From assembly GCA_024516155.1 (NCBI GenBank), contig JAJJXM010000010.1, positions 62,001-126,000 of the forward strand: a DNA stretch of 64,000 nt, written 5' to 3'. Made by a program: the position numbers and the translations under genes. Positions 38,228 to 49,992 of this stretch are shown one piece after another. Every line of letters starts with the position of its first letter. Position 1 is the stretch's first letter. The notes under the pieces were generated by a model. That model saw only the letters and a list, made by a program, of their open reading frames with translations, was not told the DNA's origin and searched no databases. This stretch comes from Pyronema omphalodes. Taxonomy: Eukaryota; Ascomycota; Pezizomycetes; Pezizales; Pyronemataceae.

Positions 38228-41200
38228 TTAAAACTGGCAGAATGACTCAATCCAATCTTCGAACCCGATAACGACGGTTAAGAAATAAACGGGCCTATTA
38301 GAAGGCGTAACAAAATTCCCAAAACTTAGACAAGATACAGAGATCAATATCCTGGTTACATATTGCGCAGAATACCAATAGAATAGCAAATCGTTACCTC
38401 CTGAACAATTCTAGCAATTTAGCAGCAGCTATATCAGGACTCCCAGTTTAAGGAATGGAGTCATTGAATTAAGACGTATGATCGAATTCCCTGTTTTTCG
38501 AATATATACCGGAAATTGATACTGAAACGAAGAAATATTCTGGAATTAAAGGGAAGATTCTTATTGGGTCAATACTCTTGTGTTCTGAGGAATAGCCCTA
38601 ATATCAGGCATGGACAAACCGGATTCTAAGGGGAGGTTATAGCATATCGCTCTGTGGTTTATATGTATATGTACAGTTTGTCGCACACTATTCTCACTGC
38701 TGAGCTAGGCAGCAAAGCAGCAAAGCAGCAGAGCACAGGCCAAGACTACCTCCAGGGTAGGGTGTTAAGCCCACCACAATCCCACAATCCCGCCATAACC
38801 ATATCATAGCGCGACCTGCATACCATTTCATAAGAAAGAATTCTTAATAATCCCAGGCAAAAATTCCGATGAAAACTTCTCTAGCTATCACCTACATACG
38901 ATTTCTTCCCCGTCGATTTCATCGTCGATTACATATCTATATTTTTTCCCGTCTCCGGATTCCTCAGCCCTGTACCCAAACCCTGTCAGCCGCGCTACAT
39001 ACATAGCTACACGCGCAGTTCGAAGCTTCGAACTTCGCATGACGGATGCACGATGACATTTTTTATTTGTGGTGCCTGACAGGGGTGTGACAGCGGGATT
39101 CACCGGGATTTCACCGGTAACCCCCATCGGAGCGGGGAATAGTCGGGATGTGGATTTTTTTAATAATTTTAATAAGCAGAGTATATCACTGTATATCACT
39201 ATATGACATATGTATACAGCAGCCAGCTGGAGTTTATAGGTTCGGGATGGGATCATATGTATGGTGCCATACAGTCTGTACATATGATGTATCATATGGT
39301 GCTTACATACATACCACCATAGTACAGAGAACACCAAAGATCGAGAGATCTATCTCGCTATCTAGAAGAGGCTAGCTAGTAGGGATGAAGTGGTTCTAGT
39401 ACCGTAGGTTTAGGGAGGTTATGGTATGGTTGTAAAACGTCTATGGACTTATGGCGCTATGTATGGTGCGTCCGCCGTTGTACGGCATCCGTACGTCCGC
39501 TACATGTGTGAGTTTGGGTGTGGATGGGAATTTGGAGAAGGGATGTGAAATTCCGAATGGCGAAAAGGTGAAAAGGCGAATATGCATATGTAGAGGGAGG
39601 AATAATAATATGGTGGAAACTGCAGCTGGAGCTGGTCTCATGATTGATGAGGGATCCTCGGGAATTTGAGGGGGTTGTCAATTCCGAATTTGCGAAAAGT
39701 TTGCGAATACTCTCCGATAGCTTTTCGTTGTAATGCGATGAGACATTTTGCGGTCCGGGAAGAAATCTGTGTAAATGCTCCGTGGAAAATTCGTCAAAGA
39801 GATGAAGGAAACGCTGGTGTCTTTTAATATTTTCAGATTGATTACTATTTCTTTCCTCAGATTCAATTCGGTTCATTTTTATACCACCGCTTGCTCCTGG
39901 CTTCTTGTCATTGCTTCGTTGCTCCTCGCTTCTCGAGTAAGCTTCATGTACAGTAACGATATTTCCCGCTTCTCTTACTGGTTTCCGTTGTTACACCTTG
40001 CGCCCCATCGTGGCGTCCAGTAACCGAGCTGTCTAAAGCCGTAAGTCATGGTCCCCTGAGGTCCGGACCACAAAATTCCTCATTGCGAATTCCCAGTGAA
40101 TCGCTCGCCATTGCCCTAGCCCATTTCAAGCTTCGAGAAGCAGTGACATGTCAATCTTATGGTGCACCATATGTACGTATCAATCCATAGAATCCGCGTT
40201 TAAGGCGTCTGTATGTGATGAGTGCACGAGGATGCAAATTTGCTTCTGTATGAAGGAGTCTATCCGGTCGAATGGATGGGAATGAAGAGAAACAAAACGA
40301 AGAGTGGAAATACCTTTCGTTTCACATTAGGCATTGAAACCTTCTCCCATTAAGGCTCTGTAACATACCCGATGATTTTTCGTGCGCTGAATGACCGACC
40401 TTTTTGATTCTGGTTTATTCCATGCTCGATGCTTTGCTTCTTCCCTCGTGGCGCGTTGGACGCAGGCAATTGTCGATTAGATTTAGTAGCAGTACTGTAG
40501 GTAGGGCCCTGAGACGAGACGGTGTCGAAAGCTGGTCCTGTTTGGTTCAAGGCTCACTTCGAAGGCACATGATGCAACCACCAGCACCACCACCACTACC
40601 ACCGGCTTTTCTTGACGTCGTTTGTCACACCACTTTCGGGAGCCTCAGAGTCCGCAGCCGGGAGCATCATCAGGACCCATACACCACAGAAAGAGAACCC
40701 GAGTTTGACACCACCGTCGACCCAACGCAACATAACACATGAGTAGAGAAGGCCTACATAGCTAGCATTCCATAGAAGCTGTAAATTTTTGCCAATTTGT
40801 TTCATCAAAAATGAAAGAAAAAAAATAAGAAACCCCCTCAACCATACAGACAGCTCATATGAAAAAGCTCTCCGGAAATATTCTCCGGACCGAGAGCGAG
40901 CTATTTGTTGATGCCATGATGGTTCCGTATGGCCTTCCCCCGAATAGTAATCGTGCCGCCCGATTGTTGGTTTCTTCTTTGTCATTGCATTTGACTGTGG
41001 CAATTGCAAGTGCTGAGCCTCAATTTTCGTGAATCTGCTCCTTCCGATCCCGGGTTGTCCGCGAGAAATCGTAACACTTGACATACAAAAAAATCAACCG
41101 TTACGGGAGAATGACAAGTGTTATTATGGAACAGCGCATATGGTGCCATACAAATTCGAGTAAGAACCAGACCAAAGATTCCCGTCCTCCCCTCCACCCC

Positions 41201-41533
41201 CCCTCTCCCCAAAACCCCTGTCACGATCGCCAACCAGCGAAAAAACCAAGCTTCCCAAAAGCGATCCGGCTTTTGGCACTTGTTTCCGGGAAGGAGGGAA
41301 CCGCACCGAACCACAAGTTGACTAATCCCTGGTTGGTGACGATTTCTACATAGTCTCATCTCAAGTTCTGCCCAACCCAACTCAACCTAACCTAACCTTA
41401 CTGTCTGACTTACAAACCCTCCGAGCAAATAAGTAACCTCTAGTCCCCGCATTGCAACCATCTATCTAAACTTACCCTTCAACTCTACAACCCGCAACCA
41501 CCCCACCTCCACCCGAATACAACAACCAACACA
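38228..41533. other. Long gene-poor interval before rcf2
   Basis: No gene is supported. 38707-38733 is a (AGCAAAGC)-like run. The near-palindromic word TATGGTGCCATA occurs at 39260-39271 and 41139-41150, and TATGGTGCACCATA at 40158-40171. The minus ORF 40596-41084 (162 codons) has one hydrophobic stretch but no other support. The last 200 bases are CT/CA-rich, as in fungal leaders, and form the presumed rcf2 promoter. Confidence 0.4.
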
Positions 41534-42274
41534 ATGAAGATTCTCACCAAGGAAGAAGAGGATGACCACTACCGCGCCGTTCTCCGTGGTGGTATCTCCG
41601 GAGGTCTCGTCGGTCTCGGAGCCGGAATGGGATCCGCCTTGATCCTTCACAAACGCTGGCCATTTTTCAGACAGCTCACCTTGCCCTTCCGAGCATTCTA
41701 CGTAACCTCCGTTGCAACCTTCGTCTCCATTATCCAGGCCGATCGTTACTCCCGTGGATATGAGGCCGCCAGACACGAGAACCTCAGATACCAGGACACC
41801 ACCGCAAGATTGCTCGCAGAGCAGCAGGCAAACAGAACTCAGTGGGAGAAGGCTATGGCTCTTGGAAAGGAATACAGATATACTATTGTTTCTTCCTCCT
41901 GGGCTGCGTCTATGGCCGGTGCTTGGTGGCATGTCAGCAGAGATAAATACCTCACCACCGCCCAGAAGTTGGTTCAGGCCCGTGTCTACGCTCAGGGTTT
42001 GACCTTGATGATTCTTGTCGCCACTGCGGCGTTCGAGTTGAGCGATGCAAAGGCCGCTAAGGAGGCTGAGAAGCAGAGACAGCTTGACCCTGCCAATGCT
42101 CCACCTAGGATTAGAACTGAGCACTACCAGGGAGAGGATCTCTGGAAGGGTATGTTTGGTCTATCTACGAAGATATGAACGAGATGCTGATAATTTATAG
42201 ATATGGTCGAGGCTGAGGAGAAGCGTTTGGCCGCCCGCCGTGCTGCTGCCGACGAGAAGAAGATTCAGCAGTAA
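41534..42274 (+). CDS. rcf2: Respiratory supercomplex factor 2 (HIG1-domain mitochondrial protein)
   Basis: Exons 41534-42149 and 42201-42274 give 229 residues, close to yeast Rcf2 in size. The N-terminal half has two hydrophobic segments (GGLVGLGAGMGSALIL; FRAFYVTSVATFVSII). The C-terminal half is a HIG1 domain with two more (VSSSWAASMAGAWWHV; LTLMILVATAAFEL) and a loop QKLVQARVYAQ, which fits Q-x3-Q-x-R-x3-Q, close to the QRRQ motif of HIG1 proteins. The tail is charged and Ala/Lys-rich. Rcf2 sits in the mitochondrial inner membrane, associates with complex IV and helps stabilise respiratory supercomplexes. The start MKILTKEEEDDHYRAVLRGG resembles fungal Rcf2 N-termini. Confidence 0.88.
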
Positions 42275-43279
42275 ATTATTAGATACCCTTTGGACACCAT
42301 ACGATAGAATTCGACTAGAAGCCCGAATCGAAGGCCGCCAAGCTTGAGAATGCTGGTATAAAAGTTGGACTAAATAAAAGGAGAAGAAGGAGAAGAAGAA
42401 CAAGAAGGAAGGAGTTTTCGGTTTGAGTTGGTTGCTGGTTTGAGCGTTACCACATGTACTACTAGAGTTGTGTTAGATAGCGACTTGGTTGTTACATCTT
42501 TTTTCTTTGTATATTTCTTTGGGTTTGCATGATTATACTTGTTCAGTTTTTTTTATCATTATGGGGTGTTTCGTTTTTTTTTTCCTGTTTTCGTTTGTGC
42601 CATTTGTACTGTGATAGACTGTACTGTAAATCTTCTCACCTCTTGGTTCATATTTCCTGATTTTTTCAAAGTCCTGGACAAATCCTATGAGAATGGTTGT
42701 ATAGTTGGTTATGTTATGTGGCGTAATCTGGCATACGGCTTCACGGCAATCAATGCACGCAACGTTGTACAAACAATGAGGCATCGTGATTGGAAAATGA
42801 CTAATATAGGGAATCAGAAAAAAAGAGGAACCTGGATTTCCTCACCCCAAGAGTCTTTCTGCTCCGTCTAATCCTGTCCCACCCCCGCCACCCGTCTCAC
42901 TCACCCTGTACTTCCTCCCCGTCCATACCCACCGATCCGACACAAACGCGCCGCTCCATCCAGCTCACCGGGTTTCTCGCTTTCTCCCGAGCCGCCTGTT
43001 GACCCTTAAAATAAACCTTGCAGAGCTCAAGACAAACGGAGTCACGTGTGTTGCGTCATCGCGTACCGCGACATACCCCGCCAACACCGCGGGCTCCCCG
43101 GGCTCCCCGGAGATCAGACGCTCCGAGTCTCGTTACACCTTTCGACAATCACGAATCCGAACCCCGAAGGCGATTAATACATACGCCGAACACCAACCAC
43201 CCCGAAGAATAACCCTCATTCTTTAACAGATCAAATCCCTCTTTTACAAAAACACGACCACCAACTACACGAAGCAATC
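42275..43279. other. Intergenic between rcf2 and tma64
   Basis: The gap holds the rcf2 3' region (a GAAGAAGGA purine tract at 42380-42410) and the tma64 promoter: C/T-rich around 42875-42985, then a GC-rich patch 43020-43140. A 110-codon ORF at 42539-42871 is T-rich and unconvincing. Confidence 0.45.
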
Positions 43280-45217
43280 ATGTTCAAGAAAAAGCCCTCC
43301 GTACATCAATCCTTCCCTCTCTATATCAACCAACCCAGCTAACTTCAAATCCCCAGATAAAACCCCAATCCTCACTTCGCTCCTCCGACCGACGAAAAAT
43401 CGCGCAAGGAATCATCAACGACCTCCATTACACTCCCACTGGTATTCCCGAAGCCAGTATCCGCAACTCCTTACTCCCCGACGGTTCATCCTCCGGAAAA
43501 TTCACGACCACCCACGGTCCTGACCTAGCACCTGTCAATGGTCTTATATACTTTGGCACCCATGAAAACTCCGAGGAACGACCATTATGGGTGAAAATTG
43601 ATCGTCATACTCCCGAGTTGTTTCCGACTTGTTATACACTGTGGAATAATCCTACGCTGTTACCGGTTTTGGTTACGAATTCTTATGTTATTGAAAGAAT
43701 TAGTGATGGTGCGGATTTGATGATTCCGGGATTGATTGCTCCGTTTCCGAAGGAGGCGAAATTGGGGAGATTGGTTGGGGTTGCGGATTATCGGAAACCT
43801 GATGTACCCCTGGCTGTGGGAGTTTGTGAGGTGGATGTTAGTGCTCTTGGTGAGGTAGAGGGAGAGAAAGGAAGGGCGGTTAGGATATTGCATTGGGTTG
43901 GAGATGAGGTTTATAAATGGGGAGGAGGAGGAGGGAAGGTTCCGGAGGCTTTGGAGGTACCTGGGGAAGTTGAGGAGGCGGTGGATCAGCAGGTGGCGGA
44001 GAAATTGGCAGGGTTGGAGATGAAGGAAAATTCACAGACGGAGAAGGAGGAGGTAAAGGCGGATAATGATGGACAGGAGGAAATTCGGCAGTTGGACACC
44101 AAAGAAATTGATGCGGCTTTCTATGCTGCGTTACTCTTTGGGTTGAAAACTCTTTCCAGTAAACAGGAGACACTGGATTTCCCGCTTACTTCGTCGGCGT
44201 TTATGGAGAAGTTGGTACATCCCTACTTACCACCTGCGAGCCATTTTCCACCTCATAATTACCTGCAGTCTCAGATACATCCTAGCTTGGTACTCAAGAA
44301 AACGAGCTGGAAGAATATTGCCAAGTTTTTGAAGATGTTACAGGGAAAGATGTTGGTTAATACAAAGACCAGAAATGGTGGAGAGGTAGTAGTATTGGAA
44401 GTGAACTGGGGACATCCTGAGGTGGCGTCATTCAAGGCTTATAAGCTACCCGAGGCACCCAAGGAGGAGAAAGCCGGAGGATCTGGCAACGCAGCAGAGG
44501 GAGAGCAGGTCAAGACCGGGACTGTCAAAGTGGAAGCATTATACCGTCCCAATGGAAGGGGACTAGCATTCTTTGACGCAATTGGAGCCGGGTATGTAAC
44601 ATTATCACACCGTATCACTCACCATATCCACTGACTTACCTCCCCCTTATAGAACTAAAGATTTCTACACCTCCGCAGACTTAAAAACCATGCTCAACAC
44701 CTACCTGGACTCCAATAAACTCGCCAACCCAAACAACAAACGCCTCATCACCCTTAACCCACTTCTCAGCAACTCCCTCTTCCTTTCCACCCCAGCCGAT
44801 GAAAAAGACCTCGCCGCATCACGGGGGGTATACAAACGTGATCTACTAGCCGAGAGACTAATCAAATCCTGTTCACCCTACCATCGTATCACCACTCCTT
44901 CCGGCGAAATATCGAAACCGAAATCAGGGCAAGCACCAAAGGTTGAGATTGTTATGGAAAAGAGACAAGGAAGAAAAACGGTTACGAGAATTGTTGGGTT
45001 GGAAGCATTCGGAGTGGATCCGAAGTTGATGGCGGAGGAATTACAGAGAGTTTGTGCGGGTGCGGCTACCGTGGGTCAGGCTCAGGGGTTGAAACCGGGA
45101 CTTATGGAGGTTGCGGTGCAGGGGAGTATGGAGAAGGAGGTTAGAGCGGCGTTGGAAAAGAGGGGCGTGGGAATGAAGTTGGTGGTGGTTACGGATAAGA
45201 CTGGCGGGAAGAAGTAG
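43280..45217 (+). CDS. tma64: Translation machinery-associated protein Tma64 (eIF2D-like)
   Basis: Exons 43280-43300, 43357-44591 and 44653-45217 give 606 residues; yeast Tma64 is 565 and human eIF2D 584. Exon 1 codes for only seven residues (MFKKKPS). The layout is that of eIF2D: an N-terminal DUF1947-like plus PUA region (about 20-175, with ELFPTCYTLWNNPTLLP, GADLMIPGLIAPFP and AVGVCEVD), an acidic disordered insert (about 200-255), a winged-helix/SWIB-like middle (about 257-400, IDAAFYAALLFGLKTL) and a C-terminal SUI1 domain (about 515-600, KRQGRKTVTRIVGLEAFG). eIF2D/Tma64 acts in ribosome recycling, removing tRNA from 40S subunits after termination. Complete and intact. Confidence 0.92.
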
Positions 45218-45753
45218 GTGGTGGTGATGAGTGGGATACTGGTGAGGGAATAGTAAAGTGGGAAAATAGTCAGGTCATCTCATGAAGATATACTGCTAAG
45301 GAATATCCAAATAATAAACCCAAGTTTTTTTTTTTTCTTTTTTGCATCTGTGTAGATCTACGAAAAATCTATCACAATAGACCACAAGATTACATCACCG
45401 TGATTCCTGGCTCTAACTACGCTGCCCGCAAAAATATAAAGGGCAAGGGAAGTAAGACGGATTTGTTATTTATTATCCGCACAATATCCTCAAGACTTGA
45501 ATACCATTACTGGTTACATTATAGAGATTATAAAAATGAAGGAATTAAAGAATTAAAGAAAATTACAGATCTTGGGCAATTATAGAAATAGATAAAAAGA
45601 AGAAGTGAAAAAGCAAAGAAACATGTGTAATGGATAATGGATAATGGGAAATGAATAGAGATAATTAGAAGATTTCGCGGATGATATGTCAACTGATTGT
45701 TTGTTTGTTTATTTATTTACTTCATCATACGTTAACAGAGGTAGAAAGAAACC
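45218..45753. other. Intergenic between tma64 and a retroelement fragment
   Basis: AT-rich; a T tract at 45327-45342; repeats of GGATAATGG (45631-45650). Nothing else seen. Confidence 0.45.
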
Positions 45754-46754
45754 ATGCGGGAGAAGGACGTTGGATTCTGTTCTTGTGGTATGGTTCATCT
45801 AGTGAGGCCCTTGGGAAGAAATTATGTAGACTTTTTTTTTTTGGATAGGACTGGTAAATGCGAGCATATTGTCCGGATGGATAAATGCACAAATTCACAC
45901 CTCGAGCACTTCAACAATATGTTAGAAGGTACCCTGAAGCAGATGGAGGCACTGTTGGCTGAGAACACTATACTGCGCAAGGCGAATGAGGCCTCCAGAG
46001 CAGAAACGGCAGCCCTCAAAGTTGCTGTGGACGCCCTCACACAGACATTTGACGAGCACACAGCAAAGTCAGCCCCTCCCTCCTCGGAGATCATGGCCCC
46101 CTCTACCTCAATGGAGGAGATGACAATGCAACTGTCCATCGTCCACAATGACATCCAAGATGTCGTGGATGCCGTTCTCAACCCGAACACTAAGAGAAAG
46201 CGACGCTCCGGCCATCAACACATCGAACCAACATCTGACACAACCCAACGACTGATAACCCACAAACAACGACGCAATACATCACCAGAGCATAGCCTGA
46301 TGCACTCCATACATGCAATCACCGCTGCCCAGTATAAACTTGATGCTCGCTAAAGATCAAGTATCCCCCATGTTCACCTGCCATAACCCCAACCGAAACA
46401 TTACCCAACTCTCTTCCTCAAGTATTTCCTCAGGTCACAACTCTAGCGGACGTCCCTAGCACTGCCCCTGCCGATGGTGAAGGTCGGAAGACAGTGGAAG
46501 GCAAGACAATGCGGAGGAAAAGGAGAATTGAACAGATAAGCAACCAGAAGGCAGCTCCAAATAATGACAAAACCCCAACAACAAAGACTGGTAGGAAGGG
46601 AAAGAGCACCTACCAACCCAAACCAACAACTACCGCCACAAAGAAAACCTGGGCAGAGGTTGTCAAAAGTGGAGGAATTAATGTCCAGATTGTCTTAGGC
46701 AACGACCACCTTCAACTAATCACACCAACGACAAGATTCCGGAGAGAGAGGTAA
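45754..46754 (+). pseudogene. Gag-like ORF1 fragment, frameshifted
   Basis: The first frame (45754-46353) encodes a coiled-coil region (LKQMEALLAENTILRKANEA; ALKVAVDALTQTFDEH) and a basic stretch (NPNTKRKRRSGHQ). Sense passes to another frame near 46340-46350 (PPCSPAITPTETLPNSLPQV...), continuing through a Lys/Thr-rich linker to KKTWAEVVKSGG, a motif seen in the linker of fungal LINE ORF1 proteins, before stopping at 46754. The RNA-binding or zinc-knuckle part expected next is absent. A coiled coil followed by a basic linker fits an ORF1 nucleic-acid chaperone. Family assignment is by this layout only. Confidence 0.55.
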
Positions 46755-47145
46755 GGAGGGGCAACGCGAAGGCTAAAAAAGAAGGTTCGAGCAGGCGGAG
46801 GGACGGAGGACGAGAGAAGGGGAAGAAGCAGCCCGGCAGTAGTATAAGGCCCAAGAAAGAAAAGGGAAAAAAAAAGGATTTAGATGTGAAGGGAAGGGAA
46901 GAGGAATGAGGGGAACAACTAGGCGGGATAATAATTGAGCGTACAGGGCTCTAGACTATATTGACGCGAAAGAAAATCACCATGGAGAACACCAGAGTGC
47001 TGTGGCCCTAAACAACGAAGAATGCTCTGGGGATTTTCCCAGTAGGCCTCCGGGATTACAGACGGGGGCCTAAAGATGTATATTAACACAGACCACGTCA
47101 TAACCTTACGGTTGGGAACGTTTAAGAATCAATCAATCAATCAAT
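45754..47145 (+). mobile_element. Retroelement deletion derivative: ORF1 (gag-like) start joined to 3' UTR
   Basis: A gag-like ORF1 fragment (45754-46754) is followed by about 200 bases of A/G-rich sequence and then, from 46937, a 3' module shared with 51.0 and 57.3 kb. It ends in a (AATC)n tail at 47127-47145. There is no reverse transcriptase, RNase H or Cys-knuckle coding between ORF1 and the 3' module. It therefore looks like an internally deleted, non-autonomous LINE copy. Confidence 0.65.
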
Positions 47146-47479
47146 GCGAGCATGGAAAACAAGAGATATGGAATAAATATAAAGGACAACCAACCCCCCC
47201 CCCCCCCCTTCCCCAAAGGATATCCCCCGCTAACCCCCCATCCTGAGATAATGATACAACACTCAGTCTTATTACCCTTACCCTGCCCTTGTCCTTCAAG
47301 CGTTCGATATTTCTCTTGAGATCCAGTGGCTCCATTCTCCATACAGAACAACTCATCCACCTATGTATTTCATATGATGTCGCTATTACATAGCCGCCTA
47401 GTTCAACCCAAGAACCATACGAACATATAAATTCCATCAATTCGCAATATATATCTCTCTTATCCTATATAATCACCAA
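47146..47479. other. Short gap with a poly-C tract
   Basis: A run of about 17 C lies near 47194-47210. Otherwise nothing is seen; the gap presumably contains the 3' UTR of the NADAR gene. Confidence 0.45.
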
Positions 47480-48034
47480 TCACTCTTTTTTTCCCTCCCC
47501 CCCCTCCTCAGCCCTCAACCTCTCCCTAACCCTCATTAAACACTTCCCCAACAAATTCAATCCCCATTGCTCCCTCTTCTCCTCCACATTGTGACTGACC
47601 GTAAACCCAATCCCCCAAATCCTATCCCTCGCACTCGCCTCCACAATCTCCCTTTCCCCCGTGCCCACCAATAACTCCCTCAACCCCTCCACCTGCGAAA
47701 ACTTCAAAAAATTCCCCATCTCAACAATCCCCTCACGTTCTCGCTCCCATATATCCTCAGAAAACCCTGGGATCTGTCTACCCAGCTTCTTAATGGTGGC
47801 AGGATCATGGCTAGAAAGGATCTGGTCGCAGATTGGGGACTCTGGTGCGAATAGTAGGGCTTTGCGGTGCATCATGTATTGCTCCGTGCTGGTGTAGGTG
47901 GTCTGAGAGACGGGACATTGGAAGGTGCAGGCGTACCATTGCGAAAATGCGGCGTAGGTATCGCTGCGACGTGCGGTGTAGAAGAAGAGAGTTTTTTGGT
48001 TGTTTTTGGGGACGGAGGTGGATGGGGAGGCCAT
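47480..48034 (-). CDS. NADAR (YbiA/DUF1768) domain protein
   Basis: A single exon of 184 residues, the usual size of a one-domain NADAR protein. Visible motifs are LFFYTARRSDTYAAFSQWY (start of the fold), TSTEQYMMHRKALLF (with the conserved Glu that is catalytic in YbiA-type N-glycosidases) and RDRIWGIGF. Bacterial and plant relatives cleave the N-glycosidic bond of damaged or phosphorylated riboflavin intermediates, and some act on ADP-ribosylated nucleobases. The fungal role is not established. It appears complete; the last 20 residues are charged (RLRAEEGGEGKKE). It is adjacent to, but on the opposite strand from, the retroelement fragment. Confidence 0.88.
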   Translation of the reverse strand: MASPSTSVPKNNQKTLFFYTARRSDTYAAFSQWYACTFQCPVSQTTYTSTEQYMMHRKALLFAPESPICDQILSSHDPATIKKLGRQIPGFSEDIWEREREGIVEMGNFLKFSQVEGLRELLVGTGEREIVEASARDRIWGIGFTVSHNVEEKREQWGLNLLGKCLMRVRERLRAEEGGEGKKE

Positions 48035-49992
48035 GGTTGCGGGGTCGGTGGTTGAAGAGCTTGGGGATATTGGTGAGCTCGGGTATGAGGTATGGATATT
48101 TCGTTGTGACGATATTAGGATTGGAGTGGAAAATAACTATGGGATTAAAACCCGCTGCGGTTGGGTTTATATATATTCTCTGGCTGTGGTATTCTTGTTA
48201 TCAATGATATGCTGATATGTAGTGAGTCAACTTACTCCCGTTTCTGAGACACAGTCATTCATTGATGTCTCATATCCCCAACCCCATCGCGTTGCGTCTC
48301 ACTACATTAATCCACTTTCATATCACCGGTGTATACCTGCGCTTCTATGTATGACTCGAAATACCGGTGTTGATGGTTGCGATACCGCTTGGAAACATGA
48401 CTACATTAGCGGGTATGTTTAGTGGAGTCATTGCTGCAGATCGTCGGTGATGCCGGGATTGTAGGGCTGACAAGGTTACACCCGTGATGGGCAAAACTAA
48501 GCGAAAATCGAAGGCGAAGCCCATACATAACGAAGGGCCAAGGCAACCGAGGATGATTGAAATGAAACGCGATAGCTTTTTACAAGAGTCGTGGATGGGG
48601 TAAGATGGCCAATGCTAAGTGGAAAGGAAACGTAAATATCCTGTATCAGAAAATTGAGAAAATTTTCGTTAAAACCGGGGGAATTAATGTTCTGGTTTTG
48701 ATGGTAACCAAACTGGAGAAATTGGGATTCCATGGAGATGATTTACGTTTCTCAGGGGTCTTTGGTAGGCTGACAATCCATTCATACCTATGCTAATTTA
48801 CAGTGCCGTCGTGTTATCTGATAAATAAGTGTACTCATGTTCCCTAGTAAGCTACCCGCTTCAGGAAATATAAAATAGAGGGGTTTTTAGCCACCCCACT
48901 TTCCAGATATAGGGATATGTTCTTACAACTCTTTTGGAGAAAAATGAATTAAAAAAGCACGGGAGGTTTCTATCAGCTCCACCACGCTGACTACCCGCAC
49001 CTTGTTACCCCTCGGCGTATTGTGGAATGTACGCCATGGGCCCCGAAAAAAAAATGGTCATCATGCCCTTTCCATGCCTTTATGGTTTTTCTGGACTAAG
49101 GCCAGGGTTATTCTCGAACTCCTTTCAACCTCTCCACACAAACTCTCCGCAGGTCAAGCTTTTACAAGAAACGACATAAAATGGTACGTTTGAAGCACAC
49201 ATGTCGAGGATTGCAGCAGGTTTTTGCTAACTTCCTCTTCTAATAATATATCAGAGAGCGTCAATCAGAAAATGAGGTAACTTTTATCGCTTCCCACAGC
49301 TTCATGATATCGTGATGGGTTACTTATTAACTTGAATAGGTGCAAGCAGGATTATTCTGCGGCGATCGGTTCCGACAAAATACAGTACTTTGCTCAAGCG
49401 GCCTTTATGTACGCTTCGTCCTCTCGAAGAAAATTTTCCAGTAACGAATGATGTCGGAGAGGTCCCGCTGCAATCCAACAGGAAATCATGGACCCGGAAG
49501 ACTCCGTGAAGTGATTTTAGTGGCGTGAAACTTGAATGAGAACTACTTCGAGAAAGACTGTGGAAGAGGGAGAAATATCAAATTCATTTAAAATCCACCC
49601 ATAGTCAAGACAAGTGCTACATTGTAACAATTCCCAGAGAGAAGTTCGTTGCTTTGTGACAACGTTTGTTCCGCCACATTTCTGGGTTATCGTGATAGAA
49701 TGAACCATTCTTAGTTTTCGAATTGGACTCAACATGTTTCGAGTACTTAAGCTATACATTGCAAAGTGATTTTCAAATTTCGATATCTGACACTTCTAAT
49801 GGGTTCAACTTTGAACTTGAACCCTTTACTTGCAGCAACTCCAAGGTCCTAATTCAGCCAATTTCTTACAACCCCCCTTTGGCGCTCAAAAGAACATGAC
49901 GTCTAGTTCCTTGGTTCAGAGACTGTTGCCTACCACCGTCGCCTTTCTTACCCAGAACAACATCCTTATTAAGCACCTGTGACGGCTTAACA
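48035..49992. other. Intergenic, no supported gene
   Basis: ORFs at 48222-48422, 48605-48796 and 49002-49193 have no features. Around 49176-49390 there are several good splice-like words (GTACGT, GCTAAC, CAG; GTAACT, TAG), but joining them gives early stops in every phase I tried. Confidence 0.4.

Noticed and set aside
40596..41084. 162-codon minus-strand ORF
   Set aside because: It crosses A/T tracts, has a single hydrophobic stretch and no recognisable motif; probably chance.
49086..49448. Possible three-exon small secreted gene
   Set aside because: Splice words look good, but every phase I joined gave an early stop or lost the start.
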